64,000 nt of DNA from Paenibacillus xylanexedens (GCF_007676705.1 NZ_VEBF01000001.1:744001-808000), one strand, 5' to 3'. Shown: positions 17,577-27,615, counted from the first letter of the stretch. Made by a program: numbers and translations. Notes: a model not told the origin generated them from the sequence alone.

Positions 17577-18916
17577 TCTCCCAGCAACTGTTTAGACAAT
17601 GAATCTGCTTCCGGTTTCAACAAATCGTCTGGAACATTCTGTCCATTTGCCACATATGCGAGCTTGAGTGGAAAACGATGCAACAGGTTAAATAACGGAC
17701 CACAGCTTCCGGTCTCATCCATTTTGGTGAAAATCACCTTGTCCAGACCATATTTACTGAAATGTTCTGTGATCTGAACCATATCAGCACTTTTGGAAGT
17801 CATACTCATGACCAGAAAAGTTTCACTATTCTCTACAGGAGCAAGCAAACTTTGCAGTTCAGAGACAAGTAATTCATTTCTGTAGTTTCTACCTGCAGTA
17901 TCCATAAAGATTAAGTCACAATTCTCTAATCGAGAAATGGCACGCTGTGTATCACCGGGCGATTGTACCACCTCAAGTGGTACATTCAGAATGGATGCAT
18001 ACGTTCTAAGCTGTTCTACTGCCGAGATCCGATACGTATCTGATGTAATAAATCCAACTTTACGCTGTTTTTTGAACATCTGTTCAGCAGCTAATTTCGC
18101 AATTGTCGTGGTTTTTCCTACACCGGTTGGTCCAGCTACGTAGACGATTCGAGTGGTAGGTAGAATACCTTCTTCGATACGTTGTTCCAAAAAGTGCATG
18201 ACCTCAAGCTTTACCGCTTGTGCTGCTTCCTGTTCATTCAATCCATCCTCAGACCATTTTGCTTGGATGGAATCGAACCAGGATTCCCATACTTCAGGCC
18301 AAACATCTTGTTCTGTCAAACGTTCTCTGATTGCGTGCAATGCTTCTGGCACAGGGTCCGCAGAAGTACCTTGCTTGGAAAGCTTGGTCACCATTTGTTT
18401 AAGATCCTGCAATTCAGTCATTAACTTATCCTGCTGGAGATCTGAGCCCGTTTGCTTCGTGGCAGTTGTTGAACCCGAAAAATCCGCCCCTTGCGGTCGC
18501 GGTTTATGATCAGTGCTCGAAGAACCTGAGCCGCTGTCTATGTTTGGACCGGTATTACTCGATTCAAACATAGACGGCCCAGCCACAGATTTTTCCTGAG
18601 CATTCTGATCAGCTGTATTCGTTGTAGTCGACTCATCAGAAGCCGCAACAAACGAACGAGCTGTTTGCCGATAGGCCTCAGGTACAAATGCACGAGGTAC
18701 AGGTGTAAAGTGATTTTGTACTGGCTTCGTCGTTTGCTTGTTTTCTTCTTTATCCACTGCAGCTACAACTTCGATCCGTTTTTTGCGGAACATTCCCATC
18801 ACACCGCCCACCTTAATCTCTTTGGTGGACAGAATGACGGCATCACTTCCCAGGTCTTTGCGAATTTGAAGCATAGCTTCGGGCATGGTCTCAACAACGT
18901 ATTGTTTTACTCTCAT
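17564..18916 (-). CDS. flhF: Flagellar SRP-type GTPase FlhF
   Basis: 450 residues. Basic N-terminal B domain MRVKQYVVETMPEAMLQIRK; a long Ser/Thr/Gln-rich linker (about 60-180); N domain helices; then the G domain with [20 protein letters not shown] (G1), FITSDTYRISAVEQLRTYA (G2), FMDTAGRN (G3) and FTKMDETGSCG (G4/G5). It is related to Ffh/FtsY and places the nascent flagellum. Its start overlaps the flhA stop by 4 bases, and flhG follows. Confidence 0.97.
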   Translation of the reverse strand: MRVKQYVVETMPEAMLQIRKDLGSDAVILSTKEIKVGGVMGMFRKKRIEVVAAVDKEENKQTTKPVQNHFTPVPRAFVPEAYRQTARSFVAASDESTTTNTADQNAQEKSVAGPSMFESSNTGPNIDSGSGSSSTDHKPRPQGADFSGSTTATKQTGSDLQQDKLMTELQDLKQMVTKLSKQGTSADPVPEALHAIRERLTEQDVWPEVWESWFDSIQAKWSEDGLNEQEAAQAVKLEVMHFLEQRIEEGILPTTRIVYVAGPTGVGKTTTIAKLAAEQMFKKQRKVGFITSDTYRISAVEQLRTYASILNVPLEVVQSPGDTQRAISRLENCDLIFMDTAGRNYRNELLVSELQSLLAPVENSETFLVMSMTSKSADMVQITEHFSKYGLDKVIFTKMDETGSCGPLFNLLHRFPLKLAYVANGQNVPDDLLKPEADSLSKQLLGEWTQ

Positions 18917-20946
18917 AAGTTCACCACCCCGATACTTTGAATTTCAACATTCGGCTCCAACTCGCTGTAGGAAAGTACAGGAATGTCCTGCATAGTACGT
19001 TCAATAACCTGACGCAGATACATCCGAATGGTTGGAGAAGTTAATACAACAGGTTGCTGCCCCGATTGAATCAAACGGTTCACTTGTTCACTTAGCTTCT
19101 GATACACACTTTGTGTAGATACAGGGTCTAGCGCAAGATAGCTTCCTTGATCCGATTGTTGCACACTTTCAGCAATTTTCTTCTCAAGACCAGGACCAAC
19201 CGTGATCACGCGAAGTGTCTCACCTTTTTGTGAGAACTGCTGAGTAATCTGACGTGAGAGGGATTGTCTGACATATTCAGTCAACACATCAGGGTCCTTT
19301 GTATACGTTCCATAGTCAGCCAGTGTCTCAAAGATGGTTACCATGTCACGGATCGATACTTTCTCACGCAATAATTTCGCGAGCACTTTCTGCACATCAC
19401 CAATGGAGAGTAGAGAAGGAATCAGTTCATCCACCAGCGCAGAATAGTTTTCTCTGAGATTATCGACAAGTGCTTTCGTCTCTTGTCTTCCAAGCAACTC
19501 ATGCGCATGCTTCTTAATCAGTTCTGTCAGATGTGTAGCTACAACGGAAGGTGGATCCACGACTGTGTATCCTGCAAGTTCCGCTCTGTCCTTAGTTACT
19601 TCATCAATCCACAGAGCCGGAAGTCCAAACGCTGGCTCTGTCGTTTCAATCCCCGTCACAGACTCCTCTTCGTAACCAGGACTCATGGCAAGGTAATGAT
19701 TCAACAACAGTTCTCCGCCGCCTACCACATTACCCTTGATTTTGATAACATACTCATTGGGTCTGAGCTGGATATTATCTCGAATCCGTATGACCGGAAC
19801 GACCAACCCCAGTTCAAGAGCACACTGCCTCCGAATCATAATGATCCGATCCAATAAGTCCCCACCCTGCTGATTATCAGCAAGCGGGATTAAACCATAA
19901 CCAAATTCAAACTCAATAGGGTCCACCTGAAGCAGGTTAATTACACTTTCAGGACTTCTAACCTCTTCAATCTGCTGTTCTTCTTCCAACTGTTCTTCCG
20001 CTACTTGTTTCAAATTCAGATTATTCTGCATACGCCACGCGGCATATGCCAACACACCTGCCAACGGAAGCGTAGTAATAACATGAATTGGTGTGAAGAA
20101 ACCGAGCATGGCAATAACGAAAGCTACGATATAAATAAGTATTGGATATGTAAACAGTTGCCCCGTAATATCATCTGCCAGGTTTCCTTCTGATGACGCT
20201 CTGGTGACGATCAGTCCTGCTGCTGTGGAAATAAGGAGAGCAGGGATTTGGCTTACCAATCCATCTCCGATAGTCAATACAGAGTACGTTGACATTGCAT
20301 CTGCGAAAGCCATCCCATGCACAGTCATACCGATAATAAATCCACCAATGAGATTGATCAGGAGGATGATAATACTTGCAATTGCGTCACCTTTTACGAA
20401 TTTACTTGCTCCATCCATCGCTCCATAGAAATCGGCTTCACGTTCAATTTTGGAACGACGCTCACGAGCTTGTTGCTCGTTGATCAGACCCGCATTCAGA
20501 TCCGCATCAATACTCATTTGTTTACCAGGCATCGCATCGAGGGTGAATCGGGCAGCAACTTCAGCTACGCGCTCAGACCCCTTTGTAATAACGATAAACT
20601 GAACGACAACGAGGATCAAAAACACGATAAATCCAATCGCAATTTGTCCTCCAGCAATCCAGCTGCCAAAGGTAGCAACTACAGCTCCGGCATCCCCTTC
20701 ACCAAGGATTAGCTTGGTCGTCGAAATATTCAGAGCCAATCGGAACAATGTAGTGATCAGCAGCAAAGCTGGAAAAATAGAAAACTGTAACGCTTCTTTG
20801 CTGTTCATGGCAACAAGGAGTATCATTAGTGCAATTGAAATATTGACGACCAGCAACAAGTCCAACAGCCAGGTCGGGATCGGAAGAATCATCATCAACA
20901 CAATGCCAATGATACCCGCAAGGACAGCTATATCTTTAATCTTCAA
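18913..20946 (-). CDS. flhA: Flagellar export gate protein FlhA
   Basis: 677-residue polytopic protein of the type III export gate. Eight or so membrane helices occupy residues 1-310. The FHIPEP family signature region is seen as FPALLLITTLFRLALNIS, then GSERVAEVAARFTLDAMPGK and SIDADLNAGL. The cytosolic C-terminal domain, docking site for substrate-chaperone complexes, runs from about 340 (EFGYGLIPLADNQQGGDL) to the end. It is flanked by flhB and flhF, as in B. subtilis. Confidence 0.98.
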   Translation of the reverse strand: MKIKDIAVLAGIIGIVLMMILPIPTWLLDLLLVVNISIALMILLVAMNSKEALQFSIFPALLLITTLFRLALNISTTKLILGEGDAGAVVATFGSWIAGGQIAIGFIVFLILVVVQFIVITKGSERVAEVAARFTLDAMPGKQMSIDADLNAGLINEQQARERRSKIEREADFYGAMDGASKFVKGDAIASIIILLINLIGGFIIGMTVHGMAFADAMSTYSVLTIGDGLVSQIPALLISTAAGLIVTRASSEGNLADDITGQLFTYPILIYIVAFVIAMLGFFTPIHVITTLPLAGVLAYAAWRMQNNLNLKQVAEEQLEEEQQIEEVRSPESVINLLQVDPIEFEFGYGLIPLADNQQGGDLLDRIIMIRRQCALELGLVVPVIRIRDNIQLRPNEYVIKIKGNVVGGGELLLNHYLAMSPGYEEESVTGIETTEPAFGLPALWIDEVTKDRAELAGYTVVDPPSVVATHLTELIKKHAHELLGRQETKALVDNLRENYSALVDELIPSLLSIGDVQKVLAKLLREKVSIRDMVTIFETLADYGTYTKDPDVLTEYVRQSLSRQITQQFSQKGETLRVITVGPGLEKKIAESVQQSDQGSYLALDPVSTQSVYQKLSEQVNRLIQSGQQPVVLTSPTIRMYLRQVIERTMQDIPVLSYSELEPNVEIQSIGVVNL

Positions 20947-20971
20947 TGAATGTACGGCCTCCGATCCCCTT

Positions 20972-22054
20972 TTATTTCGTTCTGCCCTTTAGTTTATATA
21001 CATAAGCCAGCACTTCAGCTACCGCTTGAAACAAATCGGCCGGTATAGCGTCACCAATCTCGGCTCTCTGGAACAATGCCCGTGCCAGCGGCTTGTTTTC
21101 CATCGTAATAACACCGTTTTCTTTGGCAATTTCCTTAATACGCAAGGCGACATAATCCTGACCTTTGGCAATAATCTGCGGAGCCTCCATCTCGGAACCT
21201 TCATACTTTAACGCAACCGCAAAGTGGGTCGGGTTCGTGATGATTACATCCGCATTCGGCACTTCCTGCATCATACGCTGCATAGCCATACGACGCTGGC
21301 GTTCCCGAATTTTACCTTTGATCAGCGGATCACCTTCCATTTTCTTGTACTCATCCTTAATGTCTTGCTTGGACATTCGGAGTTTTTTCTCATTATCATA
21401 CTTTTGATACATGTAATCGAGTATCGCAAGTATGATAAGTGCAGCAGCAATTTTAACACCTAGACTTAGCGTGATGGTAGCAGCAAAGTGTAAAATAGCA
21501 TCCAATGAAAAGTGAGACAGTGAGGCAATATCAGATTGGTAGCTAATAATTGTGCTGTAAACAAGATAGCCGATAATGGACATTTTCAAAATGGACTTAG
21601 CAAACTCAACCAATGAACGCATAGAGAAAATATTTTTGAATCCTTTGATCGGATCCAACTTTTCCAGTTTCGGCTTCAATCCTTCGCCCACAAGAAGAAA
21701 ACCAACCTGCATGTAGTTAACGATCAAGGCAACTACTACCGCTCCCAACAATACAGGAGCAAGCAGTAACATCACTTCAATACCATAACGCATCATAAGC
21801 GTCATTACATTCTCACTGTTAATATCCATACTCAGCCGATTGATAAAGATATCCGTGAACAGTCGAACTGTACGTTCCTTGTAAAAATCACTGAAAACTG
21901 TCAAGATCAAAAACGAGAACAGGAGAATCGAAGCACCGGATATCTCCATACTTTTGACAACCTGTCCTTTTTTACGTGCATCCTGTCTCTTTTTCGGGGT
22001 AGCTTTCTCCGTCTTCTCCCCTGAAAACAACTGGAGGTCAAGTTGAAGTTTCAT
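20972..22054 (-). CDS. flhB: Flagellar export switch protein FlhB
   Basis: 360 residues: an N-terminal basic segment (EKATPKKRQDARKKGQV), four membrane helices between about 38 and 215, and a cytosolic autocleavage domain with ITNPTHFAVALKY (N274-P275-T276-H277; cleavage after Asn). The tail ends ELYKLKGRTK-like. Cleavage changes export specificity from rod/hook to filament when FliK signals. A second homologue of just the C-terminal cytosolic part is encoded at 54990-55301. Confidence 0.98.
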   Translation of the reverse strand: MKLQLDLQLFSGEKTEKATPKKRQDARKKGQVVKSMEISGASILLFSFLILTVFSDFYKERTVRLFTDIFINRLSMDINSENVMTLMMRYGIEVMLLLAPVLLGAVVVALIVNYMQVGFLLVGEGLKPKLEKLDPIKGFKNIFSMRSLVEFAKSILKMSIIGYLVYSTIISYQSDIASLSHFSLDAILHFAATITLSLGVKIAAALIILAILDYMYQKYDNEKKLRMSKQDIKDEYKKMEGDPLIKGKIRERQRRMAMQRMMQEVPNADVIITNPTHFAVALKYEGSEMEAPQIIAKGQDYVALRIKEIAKENGVITMENKPLARALFQRAEIGDAIPADLFQAVAEVLAYVYKLKGRTK

Positions 22055-22077
22055 CCGAATCTTATCCTCCGTTTCAC

Positions 22078-22866
22078 TCAGCCCGGCCTTTGTCCAATGG
22101 TTCCAAGCAATTTTTCCATCGATCTAAATATCGCTTCGAACAATTGACTAAATACAAAGGAGAAACTGGGAACCAGCAAAAGCAAAATAGCAAGACCAAC
22201 GAGTAACTTAAGCGGTAATCCGACAGCAAATACATTAAATTGAGGAGCTGTTTTGGCCAAAAAACCCAAACCCACATCCGTCAAAAACAACGCAACTACA
22301 ATCGGAGCCGACATCTGGAAAGCTAACATAAAGGATTGCCCTAATGTCCGAACCAAAAATTCAGCAATGCTTCCGTCTGCCAACCGTAGGAAAAATACAT
22401 TCGATAACGGAACCCACCGGTAACTGTAGACTATCGCGTCCAACAAATAATGGTGTCCATTCATCGTTAGAAACAGTAGCATGGCAAATGCATATTTCAA
22501 GTTACCCGTAAGTGGCGCTGAGGCTCCTGTCATCGGATCAAATACATTGGCCATACCAAACCCAATCTGAAGATCGATAAAAGTCCCTGCAGTCTGTACA
22601 GCCGTCATCAATAGATAAGCCACAAAACCTAAGATCAAACCAATTAGAATCTCTCTGATGATCAGCAAAACATAACTCAGGTCTGTCGGCACCGTCTGGT
22701 CTATTCCATAGATCAGATAGACAGATAATGTTACAAATGCAGAGATACCAATCTTAACTGAAGTTGGCACATTTCGAGCTGAGAACACCGGTGCGGTTAC
22801 AAAAAATGATGTAATTCGACAAAACATAAGCAGAGCGACAGGGAAACTTTGCAACAATGTCTCCAT
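22078..22866 (-). CDS. fliR: Flagellar export apparatus protein FliR
   Basis: 262-residue membrane protein of the FliPQR export channel. It begins METLLQSFPVALLMFCRI and carries about six hydrophobic helices; the family regions TAPVFSARNVPTSVKIG and GFGMANVFDPMTG are seen. It lies between fliQ and flhB in the universal order fliP-fliQ-fliR-flhB, with gaps of 10 and 23 bases. Length and hydropathy fit the family. Confidence 0.97.
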   Translation of the reverse strand: METLLQSFPVALLMFCRITSFFVTAPVFSARNVPTSVKIGISAFVTLSVYLIYGIDQTVPTDLSYVLLIIREILIGLILGFVAYLLMTAVQTAGTFIDLQIGFGMANVFDPMTGASAPLTGNLKYAFAMLLFLTMNGHHYLLDAIVYSYRWVPLSNVFFLRLADGSIAEFLVRTLGQSFMLAFQMSAPIVVALFLTDVGLGFLAKTAPQFNVFAVGLPLKLLVGLAILLLLVPSFSFVFSQLFEAIFRSMEKLLGTIGQRPG

Positions 22867-22876
22867 CTGCTAAAGC

Positions 22877-23146
22877 CTACCCTATGTATCTGTATAGATT
22901 ATCGAGGATGTTGTACGTAAAATCGACTAATATATTCAAGATCCAAGGTCCAAACAAAAGTAATGCCAGAAGTACGGCAACAATCTTGGGTACAAAAGCT
23001 AATGTTTGTTCCTGAATTTGAGTGGTTGCTTGAAAAATACTGATTGCAAGTCCTACAACCAGAGCTAGTATAAGCATAGGTGCACTGGCCAGCAATGAAG
23101 TGTATACCGCTTTCCCGGCCAGACCGATAATAAATTCCGAAGTCAT
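22877..23146 (-). CDS. fliQ: Flagellar export apparatus protein FliQ
   Basis: 89 residues with two membrane helices: residues about 14-38 (LLASAPMLILALVVGLAISI) and 50-72. The conserved linker ISIFQATTQIQEQTLAFVPK identifies FliQ. It is the small, multi-copy component of the FliPQR channel. It starts 25 bases after fliP. Confidence 0.97.
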   Translation of the reverse strand: MTSEFIIGLAGKAVYTSLLASAPMLILALVVGLAISIFQATTQIQEQTLAFVPKIVAVLLALLLFGPWILNILVDFTYNILDNLYRYIG

Positions 23147-23171
23147 GACCGTCCTCCTTTAACTTTCCGGC

Positions 23172-23927
23172 TCAAGTGTTAAAACTCAGCAACAGTGACT
23201 TGACTACCAGATACCACCCGTCCACAAGGACAAAAAGTAGTATTTTGAAAGGTAATGAAATCATGACCGGCGGAAGCATCATCATCCCCATTGCCATGAG
23301 TGTACTCGCGACAACAATATCTATAACCAGAAACGGAATGAAAATCATAAACCCCATCTGGAATGCTGTCTTCAACTCACTGATTACATATGCCGGTACC
23401 ATAACCGTAATTGGAATATCCTGATAGGTTTCGGGCTGTTCAGTCTGATTATATTTCATAAACAGCAATAGATCCTTTTCTCTCGTGTGAGTAAACATAA
23501 ATTTCTTTATGGGATCCGCTGCTTTTTCTAGCGCCTCCGTTTGTGTAAGTTCTCCCTGAAGGTAGGGCTGAAGCGCTACCTGATTTATGGAAGACAACGT
23601 GGGCGACATAATGAAAAGTGTCAGAAATAGCGCTAAACCGACTAACACCTGATTGGGTGGCATTTGCTGTGTACCCAAAGAGGTACGTACAAAACCTAGC
23701 ACAATCACAATCCGAGTAAAACTGGTCATCAGCACTAGCATTGCCGGTGCAATACTAAGCACCGTAATTAACAGAATAATGGACAGTGAACTCGTGCTTG
23801 GTGTCCCACCATCACCATTTCCGATTTGAATATCAATATTCGGAATGGGTTCGGCAAAGGCAACCGTGACCGATGCCAGACTGATAAGTCCCATCAAAAA
23901 ACACGCTAACCAAATCTTTTTCTTCAT
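23172..23927 (-). CDS. fliP: Flagellar export apparatus protein FliP
   Basis: 251 residues with a cleavable-looking signal peptide (residues 1-25, ending VAFAEP), then helices about 48-70, 90-110, 188-210 and 218-245. Family signatures: MLVLMTSFTRIVIVLGFVRT, GTQQMPPNQVLVGLALFLT and FIPFLVIDIVVAS plus MGMMMLPPVMISLPFK. The start overlaps the fliO stop by 4 bases. Confidence 0.97.
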   Translation of the reverse strand: MKKKIWLACFLMGLISLASVTVAFAEPIPNIDIQIGNGDGGTPSTSSLSIILLITVLSIAPAMLVLMTSFTRIVIVLGFVRTSLGTQQMPPNQVLVGLALFLTLFIMSPTLSSINQVALQPYLQGELTQTEALEKAADPIKKFMFTHTREKDLLLFMKYNQTEQPETYQDIPITVMVPAYVISELKTAFQMGFMIFIPFLVIDIVVASTLMAMGMMMLPPVMISLPFKILLFVLVDGWYLVVKSLLLSFNT

Positions 23928-24466
23928 GAATCCCTCGACCGATCTGTAGTATTGTCTTTATCTAGGAGCTTCTCCATCTTCTCTTTACGGTTAGGCATCT
24001 GCCGAAGTTTGGATTCAAACATTTCGTGAAAAGAAGTTGTGTCCTCCAGTTCCATTTCCCGCGGCGGTTCATCTTTACGGAAGCGTTTTGCGAGCTTGGT
24101 AATGAGAGGCGAGAGATTCCCTTGTTGAGCAGCAGCATCTCGTTCGAATGATTCAATGATTCTTTGCGCCTCTTCCAGATCCGAAACCTTATCTATCAAC
24201 TGGATGTCTTCACCTACACCAAGCAGATATACACTTCCACCAATTTCTATAATTTGCAGCGACTTGTTTTGTCCCAGTCCAACCCCGCCCAAAGTACGAA
24301 TTGTGCCGTGCCGGAACATTTGCTGATTCCGTTTGTTTAAAAAACGGATCAGATAAACAATAAGGACCAGGATGACGGCCAGGACAACAATCACCCATAC
24401 AAGCTGTAAATAATAATTGGCTCCCGCGCCAGCTCCTTCTGGAAAATCACCCTGAGCCATCATCAT
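23924..24466 (-). CDS. fliO: Flagellar biosynthesis protein FliO (FliZ of Bacillus)
   Basis: 180 residues. A short N-terminus, one membrane helix (about 21-42, QLVWVIVVLAVILVLIVYLI), then a small FliO beta domain with IRTLGGVGLGQNKSLQIIEI and VYLLGVGEDIQLIDKV, and a charged tail. FliO assists assembly of the FliP ring. It lacks the signal peptide and long extracellular region of B. subtilis FliZ. It lies between cheY and fliP, the expected slot. Confidence 0.93.
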   Translation of the reverse strand: MMMAQGDFPEGAGAGANYYLQLVWVIVVLAVILVLIVYLIRFLNKRNQQMFRHGTIRTLGGVGLGQNKSLQIIEIGGSVYLLGVGEDIQLIDKVSDLEEAQRIIESFERDAAAQQGNLSPLITKLAKRFRKDEPPREMELEDTTSFHEMFESKLRQMPNRKEKMEKLLDKDNTTDRSRDS

Positions 24467-24471
24467 GTCTC

Positions 24472-24837
24472 TTAAACGCCCAGTGTCTTGCTAATTGCTT
24501 CGATAACCCGATCAGATTGGAAAGGTTTAACGATGAAATCTTTGGCCCCTGCTTGAATAGCGTCAATTACCATCGCTTGTTGACCCATCGCAGAGCACAT
24601 AATCACTTTTGCGTTAGCATCAATCTTCTTGATTTCTTTCAATGCTGCAATGCCATCCATCTCAGGCATAGTAATATCCATTGTGATCAGATCCGGACGA
24701 AGCTCTTTAAATTTCTCAATTGCTTGTGAGCCATCCTGTGCCTCACCAACAACCTCATAACCATTTTTGGACAAAATGTCCCGGATCATCATTCTCATAA
24801 ATGCAGCGTCGTCTACGACTAAAATTCGGTTTGCCAT
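24472..24837 (-). CDS. cheY: Chemotaxis response regulator CheY
   Basis: Single receiver domain of 121 residues: ILVVDDAAFMR (acidic pair D9-D10), DLITMDITMPEMDG (phospho-acceptor Asp54), IMCSAMGQQ (conserved Ser/Thr position) and DFIVKPF (conserved Lys). Phospho-CheY binds the N-terminal motif shared by FliM and FliY encoded just upstream, and is dephosphorylated by FliY and CheC. It is flanked by fliY and fliO, as in B. subtilis. Confidence 0.98.
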   Translation of the reverse strand: MANRILVVDDAAFMRMMIRDILSKNGYEVVGEAQDGSQAIEKFKELRPDLITMDITMPEMDGIAALKEIKKIDANAKVIMCSAMGQQAMVIDAIQAGAKDFIVKPFQSDRVIEAISKTLGV

Positions 24838-24865
24838 CTTGATTCAAGTCCTCCCTAAATTGTGC

Positions 24866-26128
24866 TTATTGTAATTTCTGAATTCGGTCCCATTGGCTAA
24901 CGATATCTATAACACGAACACCAAAGTTTTCGTCAATAACGACAACTTCTCCCTTGGCAATCAGTTTGTTATTCACCAAAATATCGACAGGTTCACCGGC
25001 CAACTTATCCAGTTCGACAATTGATCCCTGTGACAGTTCCAATATATCTTTAATTTGCTTCTGGGTCCTTCCTAATTCTACGGTGACTTTAAGGGGAATG
25101 TCCATCAATAAATTCAAATTGTTTTCGTCTACCTGACCATACGCTCCATTTTGTAAATTGGCGAATTGAACTGGCTGTACGTTAACATTTCTATTTGGCA
25201 TTCCACCGTAATGTTGAGGTGCACCATAAGGTTGCTGCGGTGGCATGCCATACGGCTGCTGTGGCGGCATTCCTTGCGGCATCCCCATTGGAGCCTGCCC
25301 GTATCCGTTATAGTCCTGAGCAGGCTGTTGTGGAGCCTGTTGCTGAACGGGTGGTTGCTCCGCAACCGGTGGTGGCGTTGCTGGTACAGCTGCTGGTGCG
25401 GGTTCAGGTGTTGATGCCACTGGTGCGCTGGCAGTTGACTCCTGAGCGCCTCCAATCAGCATATCAACCATGTTTTTGGCAAAATGCACGGGAAGCAACT
25501 GCATCAGATTGGAATCAATCAGGTCTCCGATTAACAAACGGAATGAAACTTGAATCAGGGTCTCATCTTCTGGAAGATTACTTACACCCTCGCCACTCTC
25601 CAAATTAAGAATATCGATTCCCGGAGGGGAGATATTCACAAAACGATTAAAGATCGTGGACATGGAAGTAGCGGAGGAACCCATCATCTGGTTCATCGCT
25701 TCCTGTACCGCACTAATATGGATTTCATTCAGTTCTTCATCAACCGGATTTCCTTCCCCACCCAACATCAGATCAGCGATGACTTGAGCATCTCTCTTCT
25801 TGATGACCAGTGAGTTAATGCCTTCGAATCCATCCACGTAATTCACATGAACGGCAACATGCGGCTTCGGAAACGCTTCTTCGAACTGCGTTCGACTAAT
25901 GATGGAAACCTTAGGTGTTGTAATATCTACTTTTAGGCCCAATAGCGTGGACAAAGCTGTTGCCGCGCTACCAAATGTAATGTTACCAATCTCCCCCAAG
26001 GCATCCTGTTCAAGCTCAGTCAAATAATCATCAACCGTTTTCTCTGCTGGCTCTGAACTGTTCATCGACTCTGATTGCCTCAGCAAAGCATCGATTTCTT
26101 CCTGGGATAAATAATCCTTACTCGTCAA
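24866..26128 (-). CDS. fliY: Flagellar motor switch phosphatase FliY
   Basis: About 420 residues. Order: N-terminal CheY-P-binding motif LSQEEIDALLRQ; CheC-like phosphatase core with ALGEIGNITFGSAATALSTL and a second active helix VQEAMNQMMGSSATSMSTIF; a Pro/Gln/Gly-rich linker (about 235-325); and a C-terminal FliN-like domain with LNLLMDIPLKVTVELGRTQK. I place the start at the TTG at 26128, 9 bases after AAGGAG, overlapping the fliM stop by 11 bases; an earlier TTG at 26152 has no ribosome-binding site. Works in the C-ring to clear CheY-P. Confidence 0.95.
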   Translation of the reverse strand: MTSKDYLSQEEIDALLRQSESMNSSEPAEKTVDDYLTELEQDALGEIGNITFGSAATALSTLLGLKVDITTPKVSIISRTQFEEAFPKPHVAVHVNYVDGFEGINSLVIKKRDAQVIADLMLGGEGNPVDEELNEIHISAVQEAMNQMMGSSATSMSTIFNRFVNISPPGIDILNLESGEGVSNLPEDETLIQVSFRLLIGDLIDSNLMQLLPVHFAKNMVDMLIGGAQESTASAPVASTPEPAPAAVPATPPPVAEQPPVQQQAPQQPAQDYNGYGQAPMGMPQGMPPQQPYGMPPQQPYGAPQHYGGMPNRNVNVQPVQFANLQNGAYGQVDENNLNLLMDIPLKVTVELGRTQKQIKDILELSQGSIVELDKLAGEPVDILVNNKLIAKGEVVVIDENFGVRVIDIVSQWDRIQKLQ

Positions 26129-27116
26129 ATTCTTCAACTCCTTCGGTGACAATCTCGTCTATTTGCACAGCCACACGGTCCTTGATTGTTCCCGGACTGC
26201 CCATGTACTTCAGTTTGTCACCCACTTTAATGGAAAGTCCCTCATCAACTGGTTTGTTCAATGTAATGACATCACCAACAGACAGACCCAAAAATTCAGC
26301 AATTGAAATTCTGGATTCTCCCAATTCCGCAACGACAGGTAATTTGGCTTTGTTCACACGCTCTCGTAGAGCTTCATATTCTTCCGGAGCTCTCGTTTTC
26401 TTCTCCGAAACAAACCACTGATGAGTTGACAACCGTGACATAATAGGTTCAAGAACGACATGCGGTATACATAGATTGATCATGCCTGTCGTGTCACCAA
26501 TTTTGGTACTGAGCGAGATCAGAGCAATGGTCTCATTGGGAGATACAATTTGCATAAATTGCGGATTCGTCTCCAGCGCTTCCATCCTCGGGGAAATATC
26601 CAGCACGGTCTTCCATGCTTCCTGCAAACTCTCAAACGCACGGCTGAATATCCGCTCCATGATGGTCGTCTCAATCTCCGTCATCGATGCGATCTTGGTC
26701 GGAGCACTTCCGGTTCCACCAAGCAGGCGATCCAACATTGCATATCCCACATTGGGATGGACTTCCATCACCATTCGTCCCTGTAGTGGCTCCGCTTCAA
26801 AAATGTTCAATATCGTCATCTTAGGAATAGAACGGATAAACTCATCATAAGGCAACTGTTCGACCTGAACGACATTGATTTGAACGAACGTCCGCAGTTG
26901 GGCTGAAAAATAAGTGGTGAGAAAGCGTGCAAAGTTTTCGTGAATACGAGTCAAGCTTCGAATATGGTCTTTGGAAAAACGCACTGCCCGCTTAAAATCG
27001 TACGATCTAATTTTCTTCTGAGTTTCTTCCTTCTTCAATTCTTCTGCGTCCATTTCACCAGAAGAAAGGGCTGCTAATAGGGCATCAATCTCATTTTGTG
27101 ATAATACATCCACCAT
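26118..27116 (-). CDS. fliM: Flagellar motor switch protein FliM
   Basis: 332 residues. The N-terminal CheY-P-binding motif LSQNEIDALLAAL is followed by the FliM core: YDFKRAVRFSKDHIRSLTRI, FARFLTTYFSAQLRTFVQI, YAMLDRLLGGTG and the C-terminal SpoA/FliN-like domain with GESRISIAEFLGLSVGDVIT. It forms the C-ring with FliG and FliY. It follows fliL after 40 bases and overlaps fliY. Confidence 0.98.
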   Translation of the reverse strand: MVDVLSQNEIDALLAALSSGEMDAEELKKEETQKKIRSYDFKRAVRFSKDHIRSLTRIHENFARFLTTYFSAQLRTFVQINVVQVEQLPYDEFIRSIPKMTILNIFEAEPLQGRMVMEVHPNVGYAMLDRLLGGTGSAPTKIASMTEIETTIMERIFSRAFESLQEAWKTVLDISPRMEALETNPQFMQIVSPNETIALISLSTKIGDTTGMINLCIPHVVLEPIMSRLSTHQWFVSEKKTRAPEEYEALRERVNKAKLPVVAELGESRISIAEFLGLSVGDVITLNKPVDEGLSIKVGDKLKYMGSPGTIKDRVAVQIDEIVTEGVEEFDE

Positions 27117-27156
27117 GTTCTCACCCCCTTACAGGTCTACAGCGTGTTCTGTTCAT

Positions 27157-27615
27157 TTACATTGGCGCCATCACAAAAGCTGAAAAACTTGTGCTGCTCA
27201 ACTTGCCTTCAGGTAAAGCTTCATTAATAAGTCCGGTCAATCTCTCATTAAATTGTACTCTGCCCTTCGCTGTAGCGAGTTCCTCAGACTTGGTATCCGC
27301 AAATGTCTGAATGATAATAGGCTTCACCGTAATTTCTTTGATTTTCTCAAAATCTTCCTTGGCTTTTACGTCAGACAACTTGAATGAAAAGCTGACGACT
27401 ACAACATGGTCTGTATCAGCCAAATTGGTTTTAATTTCACCAAGCTCTGAGGAAACTTCTACAATCTCATCCGCAGTCATCTTCTTGGGTTCAGAAGCTG
27501 CAGCAGTATGTGTGTCATTCTTCGAATTCTGTCCTTGCATAAATACAAATACAACCACCACAATGAGTGTTATTGCTAACAACATCGTTGCTAGCCAGGG
27601 CATCATCTTTTTCAT
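27157..27615 (-). CDS. fliL: Flagellar basal body-associated protein FliL
   Basis: 152 residues with a single membrane helix (about 8-27, LATMLLAITLIVVVVFVF) and an extracellular stomatin-like FliL domain with VVVVSFSFKLSDVKAKEDFE and ending TSFSAFVMAPM. FliL associates with the stator and affects torque. The start codon touches the end of flbD. Position between flbD and fliM is conserved. Confidence 0.93.
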   Translation of the reverse strand: MKKMMPWLATMLLAITLIVVVVFVFMQGQNSKNDTHTAAASEPKKMTADEIVEVSSELGEIKTNLADTDHVVVVSFSFKLSDVKAKEDFEKIKEITVKPIIIQTFADTKSEELATAKGRVQFNERLTGLINEALPEGKLSSTSFSAFVMAPM